Numbered from the stretch's first letter, positions 42,039 to 50,856 are shown. The stretch: DNA of 64,000 bases from Nonomuraea sp. NBC_00507 (GCF_036013525.1 NZ_CP107853.1:5084001-5148000); one strand, 5' to 3'. Notes: a model not told the origin generated them from the sequence alone. Program-made: numbers and translations.

Positions 42039-42416
42039 TCAGCTCTCGGCCACGAAACGCAGCGCCTGCTCGTGTATCTCGCAGGTGGGTAATTCCGCGT
42101 CGGCCTCGCGGTGGACGACGCGCGTGCAGGTCCCCTTGGGGCACACGTAGTCGCCGATGACCGGTCCCCGCTCGGAGTCCAGCGCCGTGGGCAGCGAGGA
42201 GTGCGGGGACCTGGTGTCTTCCGGCTCGGTCCTGGGGCTGTCGATGCCTAGCTGGGTCAGGAATCGATCGATCGGCTCGCCGCGACGAGCGGCCAGCACC
42301 GTCTGCGCCACGATGGCGCGGCGGCCGCTCGACGCGGGGCCGCGCAGCAGCGTGCGCAGCTGCGGCAGGGCGGCGCAGAATACGCCCAGCGCCTCCTGGT
42401 CCGGCTCCGCCGTCAC
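42039..42416 (-). CDS. Small protein with a Cys/His cluster, first gene of the CHAT operon
   Basis: The 125-residue protein has a helical N-terminus (LRTLLRGPASSGRRAIVAQTVLAARRGEPIDRFLTQLGI). It resembles an effector-associated adaptor helix bundle. A disordered linker and a C-terminal C-x5-C ... C-x2-H cluster (VCPKGTCTRVVHRE, PTCEIH) probably bind one zinc ion. Similar short zinc modules accompany protease and NTPase effectors in actinobacterial conflict operons; the match is by eye. No function can be assigned beyond a likely adaptor or sensor. Confidence 0.55.
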   Translation of the reverse strand: MTAEPDQEALGVFCAALPQLRTLLRGPASSGRRAIVAQTVLAARRGEPIDRFLTQLGIDSPRTEPEDTRSPHSSLPTALDSERGPVIGDYVCPKGTCTRVVHREADAELPTCEIHEQALRFVAES

Positions 42417-42511
42417 GGTTCCCTCCCGATGCGACCCCTCGACAGTGAAAGAGATCCTAACCGCATCGCCGGGCCAGGGCTGCTCGTCCGTGTGACGTTG
42501 ACGCCGTCGCC

Positions 42512-42871
42512 TCAGACTTGTCCGTCCATGAGGGCGACCAGCCGCTTCGGCGCGATCAGGCGGTAGCTGTCCCTGATCAGCTCGTCGATCTCATCCCAGT
42601 CCTGCTCCACGTCGAGCCGGGCGCCGACCCACCCCTTGCCGCCGACGTACGCGGGCACGAAGAAGCGCTCCGGGGTGGACGCCACCAGGGCCTCCTGCAC
42701 GCCAGGACCGGCCTTGAACATCATCGTCAGCCCGTCCTCGCTGGTCATCAGGAACAGCTTGTCCCGGACCCGGAACGAGGGCGCCGTATGGCCACCGAAC
42801 GGCTTCTCGATCGCCTCCGGCAGAGACAGGCAGATCTCCCGCAGCCGCGCCCCCACCTCGTCGTCAATCAC
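42512..42871 (-). CDS. MmcQ/YjbR-family protein
   Basis: The 119-residue protein of the YjbR (CyaY-like fold) family has LREICLSLPEAIEKPFGGHTAPSFRVRDKLFLM at the start and FFVPAYVGGKGWVGARLD in the middle. It ends with ELIRDSYRLIAPKRLVALM. Members are called DNA-binding by fold; the function is not established. It starts at GTG and is 95 bp upstream of the CHAT operon on the same strand, with no sign of coupling. Confidence 0.85.
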   Translation of the reverse strand: MIDDEVGARLREICLSLPEAIEKPFGGHTAPSFRVRDKLFLMTSEDGLTMMFKAGPGVQEALVASTPERFFVPAYVGGKGWVGARLDVEQDWDEIDELIRDSYRLIAPKRLVALMDGQV

Positions 42872-42944
42872 GCACGGTATCGTACGCCTGTTCTACAACT
42901 CCCGGGAAGCCCGGCACACGACCTCCGAGCCCCTGGCCGTGGGG

Positions 42945-43583
42945 TCAGGGGCGGGAGGTGGGGGCGGCGTGCCTGGCCGTCGTCCGGCGGCAGAGATCGC
43001 GGTGGCGGACCTGCGCGGATGTGGCGGGTTCAGGAGACCGGGGTGTCCTGACGCGCGGCAAGGCATCGAGCGCCGCCTGTTGCTCGTCGGTGAAGGCACG
43101 GCGGGGGAGGAAACCGGTGAACTGCCTGTTGACAAAGAACAGCCAGAACTCCGGGGTGGTGACGACCGGGCCGAACAGGGACCATCGCGTCGTGGCGGTG
43201 GACTGCTCGGTCTCAACCTTGTAGCCGTCGCCGGTCAAGTGAAGTGTGGTGGGCACGCAGAGGAAGGCGAGTCGTCGCCTCCCTGTACGGCGGAGCGACC
43301 ACGACACCACGAGGGGGGAGACGGCCGCTCCGACGAACATGGCGCTGCCGATGGTCACGCTGCCTATCAGGACGCAGAGGAGTCCGCATCCTGCCAGGAC
43401 CGAGAGCAGGATGGTGAGGAGGGCTCTGGTTGCAATTCTCACCACGAACGCCGGCCGTTCGGACCCCGCCTGGGCACCGGTCGGTTCGCCGCCGGTGTGG
43501 CGAAGCTGTTCATGCGAGTGCTTTGCGGGAATCGTCCCGTGTTCGGTTCCGGGCCATCCGCAAGTCCTTGACTGCCGAGGCAC
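42945..43583 (-). CDS. YcxB-like membrane protein
   Basis: Up to 212 residues from a GTG; the first about 45 residues are not convincing and a later GTG near residue 47 is a possible start. Two hydrophobic helices (ALLTILLSVLAGCGLLCVLIGSVTIGSAMFVGAAVSPLVV) precede a compact domain with TTRWSLFGPVVTTPEFWLFFVNRQFTGFLPRRAFTDEQQAALDAL. This is the YcxB-like C-terminal pattern. The C-terminal tail is basic and probably disordered. Function unknown. Confidence 0.6.
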   Translation of the reverse strand: MPRQSRTCGWPGTEHGTIPAKHSHEQLRHTGGEPTGAQAGSERPAFVVRIATRALLTILLSVLAGCGLLCVLIGSVTIGSAMFVGAAVSPLVVSWSLRRTGRRRLAFLCVPTTLHLTGDGYKVETEQSTATTRWSLFGPVVTTPEFWLFFVNRQFTGFLPRRAFTDEQQAALDALPRVRTPRSPEPATSAQVRHRDLCRRTTARHAAPTSRP

Positions 43584-43611
43584 CTAATTCGCTCGTGAAA
43601 TGAGGACGTAC

Positions 43612-45180
43612 ATGCGCCGGAAAAGTCTTTCGGCCTTGGCGGCGGTCGTGACCGTACTGGCTGTGAACGGGCCCGCTGCGGCGGCCACGTCTGATGACTC
43701 CTTCTTCGGTGGAAAGCTGCCGCTGAGCGCGCCGCCGGTGACGACCGCCGTGGCGCCCGGCGTGACGCTGACCTCGCTGTCGCTCGGAGCCAAGGACGCC
43801 GGCGACTACTGGACCGTCCACGTGTACCTGCCGGGCACGGTCGACGGGCCGCTCAACACGGCCAACACCGCTTTGGGCGCGAAGGAGATCGCCGACCGGG
43901 TGGCCGGGGTTGTGCGGCAGAAGGGGTTCGAGCCGCGGATCGAGGAGGTCGCCTCGCCGGCGTTCGCCGATCATCCGGCCGGTACGCTCGGCTGGACCGT
44001 AAGGGTCGGGCAGTACGCCACCAGCGTCGAGGCCTCGGCGCTACTCTCCAAGATCAGGGCGGCCGGTTTCGCCGGGGGCACCCGCTACACCGCGCAGGAC
44101 GGCATCGACCCCGGCGCGCCCCAGAAGGTGCACGTGCTCCGCGTGGACTTCCGGGAGTTCGGCGGCACGGTCGGCACCGACTTCGGCCCGGCGCTGAACG
44201 GCACGGAGAAGCTGACCGACCTCGCCGCCGCGGCGGGCGCGGTGGCCGGGATCAACGCGCAGTGGTTCTACAACAGCGCGCCCGGCGGCATGTACGTCAA
44301 GGACGGCAAGCTGATCGGCTCGGCCACGCAGGGCCGGGCCGGAATCAAGATCGCCAGGGGTGGGCGTTCGGTGGACGTGGACGCGTACACCGCCCACGTG
44401 ACCCTGCGCGCCGGCCGGGAGAGCGTCGAGATCGACGGTGTCAACCGGGTGCCGGGCGAGATCTGGAACTGCGGAGGCGTCGGCGGCGACCAGCCGACGG
44501 AGAAGCCGCAGCACGACCTGAAGTGTACGGACGGCAGCGAGCTGGTGCTGTTCACCCCCGAATGGGGCGCGCCGCCTGCCGGCGCGGGAGCCGAGGTCGT
44601 GCTGGACGCGGGCGGCAAGGTGACGGCGGTGAACAGCTCGCGTGGTGCGAGCGTTCCCGCCGGCGGGTCCACCGTGCAGGCCATCGGCGACAGCTCCGCC
44701 TGGCTGCTCGAACACGTGAAGGTGGGTGAGCGGGTGCACGTGAGCGAGCGGGTCGAGGACAGCAGGGGCCGGCACGTGGCACTGACCCCGGACACCACCA
44801 TCCTCCAGGTCGGGCCCACCCTCGTCAGGGACGGCAAGGTGTCGGTGAACGCGGCGGCCGACGGACTGATCCGCGAGGGCGCCGACCGGACGTTCACCTA
44901 CAACTGGGCCGTGCGGAGCAACCCGCGGTCGATGATCGGCATGGACGATCGGGGCCGGCTCATGCTGGTGGTGGTCGACGGGCGGCAGGACGGCTACAGC
45001 GAAGGGCTCGGGATCGCGCAGACCGGTGAGCTCATGAAGCTGCTCGGCGCGCGCGAGGCGATGAACCTCGACGGCGGCGGCTCCAGCGTCATGGTGACCT
45101 CGGGCGCCGGCATCGTGAACCGGCCCTCCGACGCGACGGGCCAGCGCTCGCTCGGCAACGTCCTCCTCGTTCGCCCGTAG
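43612..45180 (+). CDS. Secreted phosphodiester glycosidase (NAGPA-like) with SPOR-type domain
   Basis: This 522-residue exported protein starts at the ATG after GAGGA; another ATG twelve bases upstream overlaps that site. It has signal peptide RRKSLSALAAVVTVLAVNGPAAA. About residues 100-165 resemble a SPOR-like repeat (WTVRVGQYATSVEASALLSKIRAAGF). The C-terminal catalytic domain has the phosphodiester glycosidase hallmarks INAQWF, NPRSMIGMDDRGRLMLVVVDGR and MNLDGGGSSVMV. The human relative removes GlcNAc from phosphodiester-linked mannose. A cell-wall polymer such as teichoic acid is a plausible bacterial substrate. Confidence 0.87.
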   Translation: MRRKSLSALAAVVTVLAVNGPAAAATSDDSFFGGKLPLSAPPVTTAVAPGVTLTSLSLGAKDAGDYWTVHVYLPGTVDGPLNTANTALGAKEIADRVAGVVRQKGFEPRIEEVASPAFADHPAGTLGWTVRVGQYATSVEASALLSKIRAAGFAGGTRYTAQDGIDPGAPQKVHVLRVDFREFGGTVGTDFGPALNGTEKLTDLAAAAGAVAGINAQWFYNSAPGGMYVKDGKLIGSATQGRAGIKIARGGRSVDVDAYTAHVTLRAGRESVEIDGVNRVPGEIWNCGGVGGDQPTEKPQHDLKCTDGSELVLFTPEWGAPPAGAGAEVVLDAGGKVTAVNSSRGASVPAGGSTVQAIGDSSAWLLEHVKVGERVHVSERVEDSRGRHVALTPDTTILQVGPTLVRDGKVSVNAAADGLIREGADRTFTYNWAVRSNPRSMIGMDDRGRLMLVVVDGRQDGYSEGLGIAQTGELMKLLGAREAMNLDGGGSSVMVTSGAGIVNRPSDATGQRSLGNVLLVRP

Positions 45181-45244
45181 CCGATCAGGCGCTCGTCCGC
45201 CGGTGGCCGGTCCGGTCGAGCCCCAATCCTGCACGCTCTGGCCC

Positions 45245-45270
45245 GCCCAGCATCGATCATGGTGCTGGGC
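45245..45270. terminator. Hairpin at the convergent end of the glycosidase and GH15 genes
   Basis: GCCCAGCA (45245-45252) pairs with TGCTGGGC (45263-45270) around a 10-nt loop that contains the GH15 stop codon (45257-45259). It probably acts as a terminator, mainly for the glycosidase gene. Confidence 0.45.
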
Positions 45271-47086
45271 CCGCTGTCGCCCGTGCGAGATTGACGCCGC
45301 TGGCGATGACCCCGATGTGGCTGAAGGCCTGCGGGAAGTTGCCCATGAAGACGCCCGTCGAGGGGTCGATCTGCTCGGGTAGCAGCCCGAGCGGGCTCGC
45401 CCGGGCGCACAGCGAGGCGTAGAGCTCCTCGGCCTCGTCGATGCGGCCCTGGTAGGTGAGGTTGTCGGCCAGCCAGAAGCTGCACAGCACGAAGGCGCCC
45501 TCGTCGCCGGCGATGCCGTCAGGGGAGCTGTCGTGCAGGTAGCGGTAGAGCAGGCCGTCGCCCGCCGACAGACGCTCGGCGATGGCGGCTGCCGTGGCCA
45601 CCATGCGCGGATGATCGGCGGGGATGACGTACCGCAGGGGAAGCGCGAGCAGGCTGGCGTCCAAGCCGCCGCTGCCGTCGAGATGCTCGGTCAGGGTCTG
45701 CGCGTCCTCGTCCCAGGCCTGCTCAAGGATGAGTCGTCGCAGGTCGGCTGCCACGTCTCGCCAGGCTGCGATGGGTCCCGGCAGGCCGAGCCGGTCACCG
45801 ATCGCGGCCGCACGGTCCAGGGCCACCTGGCACATGCCGGCGGAGTAAGTGAACACCCGGCCGTGGCTGCGCACCTCCCAGATGCCCTGATCCGGCTCCT
45901 GCCACGCCGTCGCCGCCGTGTCGGCGAGTTCGGCCAGATTGGCCCAGAGCTCGGGCTGCAGCTCACCCCCGGTGCGCAGCCACTGGTCTGCGCAGTCGAG
46001 CACTTCGCCGTAGACGTCGTGCTGGCGCTGATCCGCCGCGCCATTGCCCCATCGCACCGGGGCGGAGCGCCGGTAGCCCTCCAATTCGGGGTCTACGACC
46101 TCGTCGGGCACCGGGCTGCCGGAGAGGGTGTACATGATCCGCGGCTGCCGGCTCTGCTCGAAGGCGTCGAGGACCCAGCCGAGGAAGGCGTCCGCCTCGC
46201 CGGCGAAGCCGATGCGGCGCAGGGCGAACACGGTGAAGGCCGCGTCGCGGATCCAGGTGTAGCGGTAATCCCAGTTACGGACCCCGCCGATCGGCGCGGG
46301 CAAGGAGGAGGTGGGCGCCGCGACCAGCGATCCGTTGACCCAGTCGTCGCACAGCTTCAACGTGATCGCGGCACGGCGTACCAATGACTCCTGTGGGCCT
46401 TGGTAGGTGAAGTGTTTCATCCAACGGCGCCACGCCTCGGCGGTCCCGCGCAGCATCTCCTCGGCGTCGAACCGGTGATGACGATGAATGCGCCCCCAGG
46501 ACAACACGAGATCCAGGCGATCGCCCTGTTTGAGCTCGTGGGTGCTGGACAGTCCGTTCAGCGGGCGATTGGAGCGCAGGTGCAGGCGCAGGTCCGGCCG
46601 CCGGGGCACCTGCACGTCCAGCCCGCTGAACAGGGCCTGGGCTTGTCCGCCGCCGCGGGGCTTCACCTCGACGCGCAGGCTGACCTCGCCCGCCAGGACG
46701 ACGGCCGAACGGACCAGCTCGGCCCGGTTGACCGGTGCGTCATCGGCAAGATCGGCGCCAGAGCGCAAGGTCAGGGCATCGGTGATGCGGACCAGGCCGG
46801 TGGTGCTGCGGCACTCGGTCGTCAGCACCCCGGTGTCGTCCTCGTAGAGCTGCCGTGCCTCCACCAAGTCCTCCGGCGCGACGGTGAAATGCCCGCCACG
46901 CGCGTGGTCCAGGAGGCCGCAGAACAGCGGCTCGGCATCGAAGTGGGGAAGGCACATCCACGGGATGGAGCCGTCCAAGCCGACCAGCGCCACCGTCGCG
47001 CCGTCCCCGATGAGGCCGAGGTCCTCCAGCGGCACATAGCCGTCACGCGTGCGAACCGGCCGGAAGGGTGGATCGGGATCGAGCAT
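45257..47086 (-). CDS. GH15 family glucoamylase/trehalase-like protein
   Basis: The 609-residue cytoplasmic protein has no signal peptide. The N-terminal beta-sandwich opens with PLEDLGLIGDGATVALVGLDGSIPWMCLPHFDAEPLFCGLLD. The (alpha/alpha)6 barrel has the substrate-site segment SSLPAPIGGVRNWDYRYTWIRDAAFTVFAL and the late GDEGAFVLCSFWLADNLTYQGRIDEAEELY with the catalytic Glu. This is the actinobacterial GH15 form that includes mycobacterial trehalase. Substrate: trehalose or alpha-glucan. The ATG at 47086 follows AGGGGG. It is downstream of the alcohol dehydrogenase gene by 54 bp. Confidence 0.9.
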   Translation of the reverse strand: MLDPDPPFRPVRTRDGYVPLEDLGLIGDGATVALVGLDGSIPWMCLPHFDAEPLFCGLLDHARGGHFTVAPEDLVEARQLYEDDTGVLTTECRSTTGLVRITDALTLRSGADLADDAPVNRAELVRSAVVLAGEVSLRVEVKPRGGGQAQALFSGLDVQVPRRPDLRLHLRSNRPLNGLSSTHELKQGDRLDLVLSWGRIHRHHRFDAEEMLRGTAEAWRRWMKHFTYQGPQESLVRRAAITLKLCDDWVNGSLVAAPTSSLPAPIGGVRNWDYRYTWIRDAAFTVFALRRIGFAGEADAFLGWVLDAFEQSRQPRIMYTLSGSPVPDEVVDPELEGYRRSAPVRWGNGAADQRQHDVYGEVLDCADQWLRTGGELQPELWANLAELADTAATAWQEPDQGIWEVRSHGRVFTYSAGMCQVALDRAAAIGDRLGLPGPIAAWRDVAADLRRLILEQAWDEDAQTLTEHLDGSGGLDASLLALPLRYVIPADHPRMVATAAAIAERLSAGDGLLYRYLHDSSPDGIAGDEGAFVLCSFWLADNLTYQGRIDEAEELYASLCARASPLGLLPEQIDPSTGVFMGNFPQAFSHIGVIASGVNLARATAGPAP

Positions 47087-47140
47087 GCCGCCCCCTGTCT
47101 GGCGTGCCGCGGCCACGGCGGCACGAGCCGATACCTGCGC

Positions 47141-48193
47141 CTAGAACGAGATCAGCGGCTTGATGACGTCGTCGAGTTTCTTGTCCAGGACCTCGAAGGC
47201 CCGTTCCATGTCCTCGAAGGCGAACTCATGGGTCGTCATGCGGGTGGGATCGATGCGCTTGGCCTGCAGCACGCGCAGCAGCCGCTCCATGCGCAGCCGG
47301 CCGCCGGGGCACAACCCCGAGGTGATCGTCTGGTCCGCCATCCCGACTCCCCACTCGACGCGGGGGATGCGGACGAACTCTCCTTCTCCGAAATAGCCGA
47401 TGTTGGACACTGTTCCACCCGGCTTGGTGATCTTGATGGCGGTCTGGAACGTCGCGTCCATGCCCAGCGCCTCGATGGCGGTGTCGACTCCCTCTCCGTG
47501 CGTGAGCTCCATGATCCGCTCGACGACGTCCTCGCGGGTGAAGTCCACGATCTCGTCCACGCCGTACGCGCGTGCGAGCTCCTGCCGCTGCGGCACGGAT
47601 TCCACCCCGATGACGAGGCCCGCTCCGCGTAGCCTGGCCCCTGCCGCGGCCATCATCCCCACCGGCCCCAGAGCCAGAACAGCCACCGTCCCGCCGATCG
47701 GGATATTGCCTTTCTCCGCCCCCATGAAGCCGGTTGAAAGCATATCGGCGCAATAGACGGCCAGGTCATCGGAAATGTCGTCGGGTATTTTCGCCATGTT
47801 GGCGTCGGCCTCGTTCACGTGGAAATATTCGGCGAATACTCCGTCCTTGGAGTTCGCGAACTTGAAGCCGCCCAGCGGCATGCCCGCCTGCGACGGAAAC
47901 CCGTTCTGGGAGGCCGGATCGCCCCAATCCGGGGTGATGGAGCCCACCAGGACACGGTCGCCCGGCTGGAAGCCCTTGACGTCGCTGCCCACCTCGTGCA
48001 CGATGCCCACCGCTTCGTGACCGAGCGTGAGATTCTCCCGCGGGCCGATTCCTCCGGCGACGGTGTGGGAATCCGAGGTGCAGATCAGAGCCTTGGTCGT
48101 CCGTACGACGGCGTCGCCGGGTCCCGCCCGCGGAATCGGCTTCTCCATGAAACCGACGCTGCCGATTTCCCGCATGACAAACGCCTTCATCAT
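47141..48193 (-). CDS. Zinc-dependent alcohol dehydrogenase (MDR superfamily, TbADH-like)
   Basis: The 350-residue enzyme has catalytic zinc ligands Cys in LICTSDSH, His-Glu in LTLGHEAVG, and Asp in YCADMLSTG. The Asp ligand and absence of the four-Cys structural zinc loop are typical of tetrameric bacterial secondary-alcohol dehydrogenases. The Rossmann motif is VAVLALGPVGMMAAAGARLRG; no basic residue typical of NADP preference is certain. It lies between an aldehyde dehydrogenase (123 bp upstream) and GH15. It probably interconverts an alcohol and its ketone or aldehyde. Confidence 0.9.
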   Translation of the reverse strand: MMKAFVMREIGSVGFMEKPIPRAGPGDAVVRTTKALICTSDSHTVAGGIGPRENLTLGHEAVGIVHEVGSDVKGFQPGDRVLVGSITPDWGDPASQNGFPSQAGMPLGGFKFANSKDGVFAEYFHVNEADANMAKIPDDISDDLAVYCADMLSTGFMGAEKGNIPIGGTVAVLALGPVGMMAAAGARLRGAGLVIGVESVPQRQELARAYGVDEIVDFTREDVVERIMELTHGEGVDTAIEALGMDATFQTAIKITKPGGTVSNIGYFGEGEFVRIPRVEWGVGMADQTITSGLCPGGRLRMERLLRVLQAKRIDPTRMTTHEFAFEDMERAFEVLDKKLDDVIKPLISF

Positions 48194-48316
48194 CCTCGTC
48201 CCCCCGTTGACGAACCCCCGTCGTCACCGCAGGCAGCGGCCCCCAGCCGTCCGGCGATGACAGCGATAGCCCTCTTACCCCGTGAGGCGCATCCGGTAAC
48301 CGCCGTTGCTCCTGGA

Positions 48317-49807
48317 TCAGAAGGGGAAGGTGCGATCCTGGTCGCGGACGGTGATCCACTGGAGTTCGCAGAACTCCTCGGCCGCGAAGCCCAGCCCGAA
48401 CCGACCCCAGCCGCTGTCCTTGACGCCGCCGAACGGCATGTGCGGCTCGTCGTTGACGGGCTGGTCGTTGACGTGCACGATGCCGACGTCGAGGGCGGAG
48501 GCCAGGCGTAGGCCGCGGCGGCCGTCGCCGGTGATGATCGAGGCGGCCAGGCCGAAGTCGGAGTCGTTGGCGCGGGCGACGGCCTCCTCCGCGGAGTCGA
48601 CCGTCTCCAGCACCACCACAGGCCCGAACGTCTCGCCCTGCGCGATCTCGGCCTCGTCCGGAACGTCGGTGAGCACGGTGGCCGGGTAGCACGGCGGTGC
48701 GGGGACGCCGCCGGCCAGGACGCGGGCACCGAGACCGACCGCCTCCTTGACGCGGCGGTCGAGAAGGGCCAGGGCCCACTCATTGATCACCGGGCCCACC
48801 ACGGTCGCCGGGTCGGCCGGGTCGCCCGTCGGCAGCGCCGCGACCCTGGCCGCGAACCGCTCGGCGAACTCCTCGGCCAGCGGCCGTTCGACGTAGATGC
48901 GCCTGGCGCACATGCACACCTGCCCCTGGTGCACGAACGCGCCGTAGGTCGCGGCGTTGACCGCGTACTCGAGGTCGGCGTCGCCCGCCACGATGAGCGG
49001 GTTCTGCCCGCTGAGCTGGAGCACCACGCGCTTCAGGTGCCGGCCGGCCTTCTCCGCGAGCCGCCTGCCGGTCGGCGTCGAGCCGGTGAAGTTGATCCGC
49101 TTGACGAGAGGGCTGGCGAGCAGCGCGTCGGCGACGGCGCCGGCCTCACCGGGGGCGTGGGTGACGACGTTGAACGCCCCGGCGGGCAGTCCTGCCTCCT
49201 GGAGGATCTCTGCCCAGAGCGCCCCTCCCGTGTACGGGGACTCCTCCGACGGTTTCAGCACCACGGTGTTGCCGAGCGCGAGCGGCCCGATGCTCGCCCG
49301 GCCGGCAAGGGCGAGCGAGGCGTTCCACGGCGCGATGGCCGCGACCACCCCCACCGGGCGGCGCACGGCCATCGCCTGGGTGCCGGGGGTGTCGGAGGGC
49401 AGCAGCTCCCCGGCCGGGCGGTAGGCCAGGTGGGCGGCCTGGCGGAGCAGCTTGAGCACGAACTCGAGCTGCACGCCGCCGAACTGGCGGCCGCAGCCGG
49501 TCTCCGCGGCCAAGGCGGCGAGCACCTCGCCGCGGCGGCCCTCCAGCAGGTCGGCCGCCCGCAGCAAGATCCGCTGCCGCTCCACGGGCAGCGTCCGGGC
49601 CCAGCCGCCGAATGCCTCGTGCGCGGCGGCGACCGCGCGTTCCGCGTCCTCGCCGTCCCCGGCGGCGACCTCCCCGAGGACCTCTCCTGACCAGGGCGAA
49701 AGGTTCGGGTAGGTGCGTCCGGAGCCGGGCTCGACCCAGTCGCCCCCGATAAAGTGCCCGATGCGCGGCCTGGGCAGGCCGCTCCCGTCACGCTCCGCTC
49801 CCGCCAT
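48317..49807 (-). CDS. Aldehyde dehydrogenase with Gln at the general-base position
   Basis: This 496-residue NAD(P)-dependent ALDH has APWN (Asn162), the TGSTPTGRRL turn and nucleophile Cys298 in HQGQVCMC. The conserved Glu of the L-E-L-G-G motif is Gln264 here (VVLQLSGQNP), which normally activates water. The fold is complete, so this is a substitution rather than decay. Relatives act on benzaldehyde- or vanillin-type aldehydes. The ATG at 49807 follows GGGGGC. It is divergent from the iclR gene, and an operator lies between them. Confidence 0.87.
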   Translation of the reverse strand: MAGAERDGSGLPRPRIGHFIGGDWVEPGSGRTYPNLSPWSGEVLGEVAAGDGEDAERAVAAAHEAFGGWARTLPVERQRILLRAADLLEGRRGEVLAALAAETGCGRQFGGVQLEFVLKLLRQAAHLAYRPAGELLPSDTPGTQAMAVRRPVGVVAAIAPWNASLALAGRASIGPLALGNTVVLKPSEESPYTGGALWAEILQEAGLPAGAFNVVTHAPGEAGAVADALLASPLVKRINFTGSTPTGRRLAEKAGRHLKRVVLQLSGQNPLIVAGDADLEYAVNAATYGAFVHQGQVCMCARRIYVERPLAEEFAERFAARVAALPTGDPADPATVVGPVINEWALALLDRRVKEAVGLGARVLAGGVPAPPCYPATVLTDVPDEAEIAQGETFGPVVVLETVDSAEEAVARANDSDFGLAASIITGDGRRGLRLASALDVGIVHVNDQPVNDEPHMPFGGVKDSGWGRFGLGFAAEEFCELQWITVRDQDRTFPF

Positions 49808-49877
49808 GGAGCCCCCGATCTGCTTGCTGGGCGTTGTCCGGCCAGAAGCGTTCATGTGATGGGGACTGGCCGTCAAC

Positions 49878-49900
49878 ATCGTTCGAATACTTAGAACGAT
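49878..49900. promoter_or_regulatory. Inverted-repeat operator between ALDH and iclR
   Basis: ATCGTTC (49878-49884) and GAACGAT (49894-49900) form a perfect dyad with a 9-bp centre, midway between divergent starts. It overlaps the expected -35 of the iclR promoter, whose -10 is TATTCT (49908-49913). Confidence 0.65.
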
Positions 49901-49907
49901 AGGGCCG

Positions 49908-49913
49908 TATTCT
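49908..49913 (+). promoter_or_regulatory. -10 element of a probably leaderless iclR mRNA
   Basis: TATTCT lies 7 bp before the GTG start and there is no Shine-Dalgarno sequence, so transcription likely begins at the start codon. Confidence 0.45.
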
Positions 49914-49920
49914 GACGCTC

Positions 49921-50778
49921 GTGACCGATGACGCCTCCCCACGCCCGCGCCGAGCCCCGGGAGCTCCGGGCCGTACGACGGCCGACTCCTCCGCCGCCTT
50001 CTCGGTGTCCCTGGAACGCGGGCTGCGCATCCTGTCCGCCTTCAGCGGGGACCGCTCCGTGCTGGGGATCGCCGACCTCGCGCGGGCCGTCGGGCTCAAC
50101 AAGAGCACGACCTACCGGTACGTCGCCACGCTGACCAAGCTGGAGTACATCCGGCAGGACCCGGAGACGAAGAAATACTTCCTGGGCCCGCGGGTGGTGG
50201 ACCTCGGGTTCGCGGCCATCGACTCCATGGAGCTCACCAAGGTCGCCGGCCCCCTGCTCCAGGCCCTGGCCGACGAGACGGGCTGCACCGCCAGCCTGGG
50301 GCTGTGCGACGGGCCGGACGTGGTCTACGTGGATCGCAGGCGCAGCAGCCGGCGCAGCTCCCTGGCCATGGACCTCAACCTGCACGTGGGCTCCCGGCTG
50401 CCGGCCTACTGCACGTCGATGGGCAAGGTGCTGCTGGCGTACAAGGATCCGGAGGCGCTCAGGCAGATCCTCGACCGCACCGACATGGCCCGCCGCGGGC
50501 CCAAGACGATCACCAACAGGGAGCAGCTGATCGCCGCCCTCGCCAAGGTGCGCCAGAGCGCCGTCGCGGTCAACGACGAGGAGCTCGCCCCGGGGCTGAG
50601 GTCCTTCGCGGCGCCGGTGCGGGACCGCTCCGGCGAGGTCGTCGCCGCGGTCAACATCGCCGTGCATCTCACCGTCGCCCCGACCACCGTCGACGCGCTG
50701 GCCGCCCGCCTCGAACCGGCGCTCCGGCGCACCGCCGCCGAGATCTCCCGGCGCCTCGGCCACCGTCCCCAGCCGTAG
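49921..50778 (+). CDS. IclR-family transcriptional regulator
   Basis: The 285-residue protein has an N-terminal winged helix (SLERGLRILSAFSGDRSVLGIADLARAVGLNKSTTYRYVATLTKLEYI). The C-terminal GAF-like effector domain has SMGKVLLAYKDPEALRQIL, GLRSFAAPVRDRSGEVVAAVNIAVHL and a final helix. IclR proteins often sense aromatic or small organic acids. It is flanked by two aldehyde dehydrogenase genes, one divergent and one downstream on the same strand. It is thus the likely regulator of both, acting at the dyad at 49878-49900. Confidence 0.9.
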   Translation: MTDDASPRPRRAPGAPGRTTADSSAAFSVSLERGLRILSAFSGDRSVLGIADLARAVGLNKSTTYRYVATLTKLEYIRQDPETKKYFLGPRVVDLGFAAIDSMELTKVAGPLLQALADETGCTASLGLCDGPDVVYVDRRRSSRRSSLAMDLNLHVGSRLPAYCTSMGKVLLAYKDPEALRQILDRTDMARRGPKTITNREQLIAALAKVRQSAVAVNDEELAPGLRSFAAPVRDRSGEVVAAVNIAVHLTVAPTTVDALAARLEPALRRTAAEISRRLGHRPQP

Positions 50779-50844
50779 CCGGCGTTTCAAAGAGACAAAT
50801 CGCGTTCGAGTCTCCGGAACAGAGTGTTGCTCTGGTGTTAACGG

Positions 50845-50856
50845 GACCGTACGGTC
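50845..50856. promoter_or_regulatory. 12-bp palindrome in the iclR-ALDH gap
   Basis: GACCGTACGGTC is perfectly self-complementary and lies 173 bp before the ALDH start. It is a possible binding site for a TetR-type or other dimeric regulator. The rest of the 250-bp gap (50779-51028) shows nothing convincing. Confidence 0.4.
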
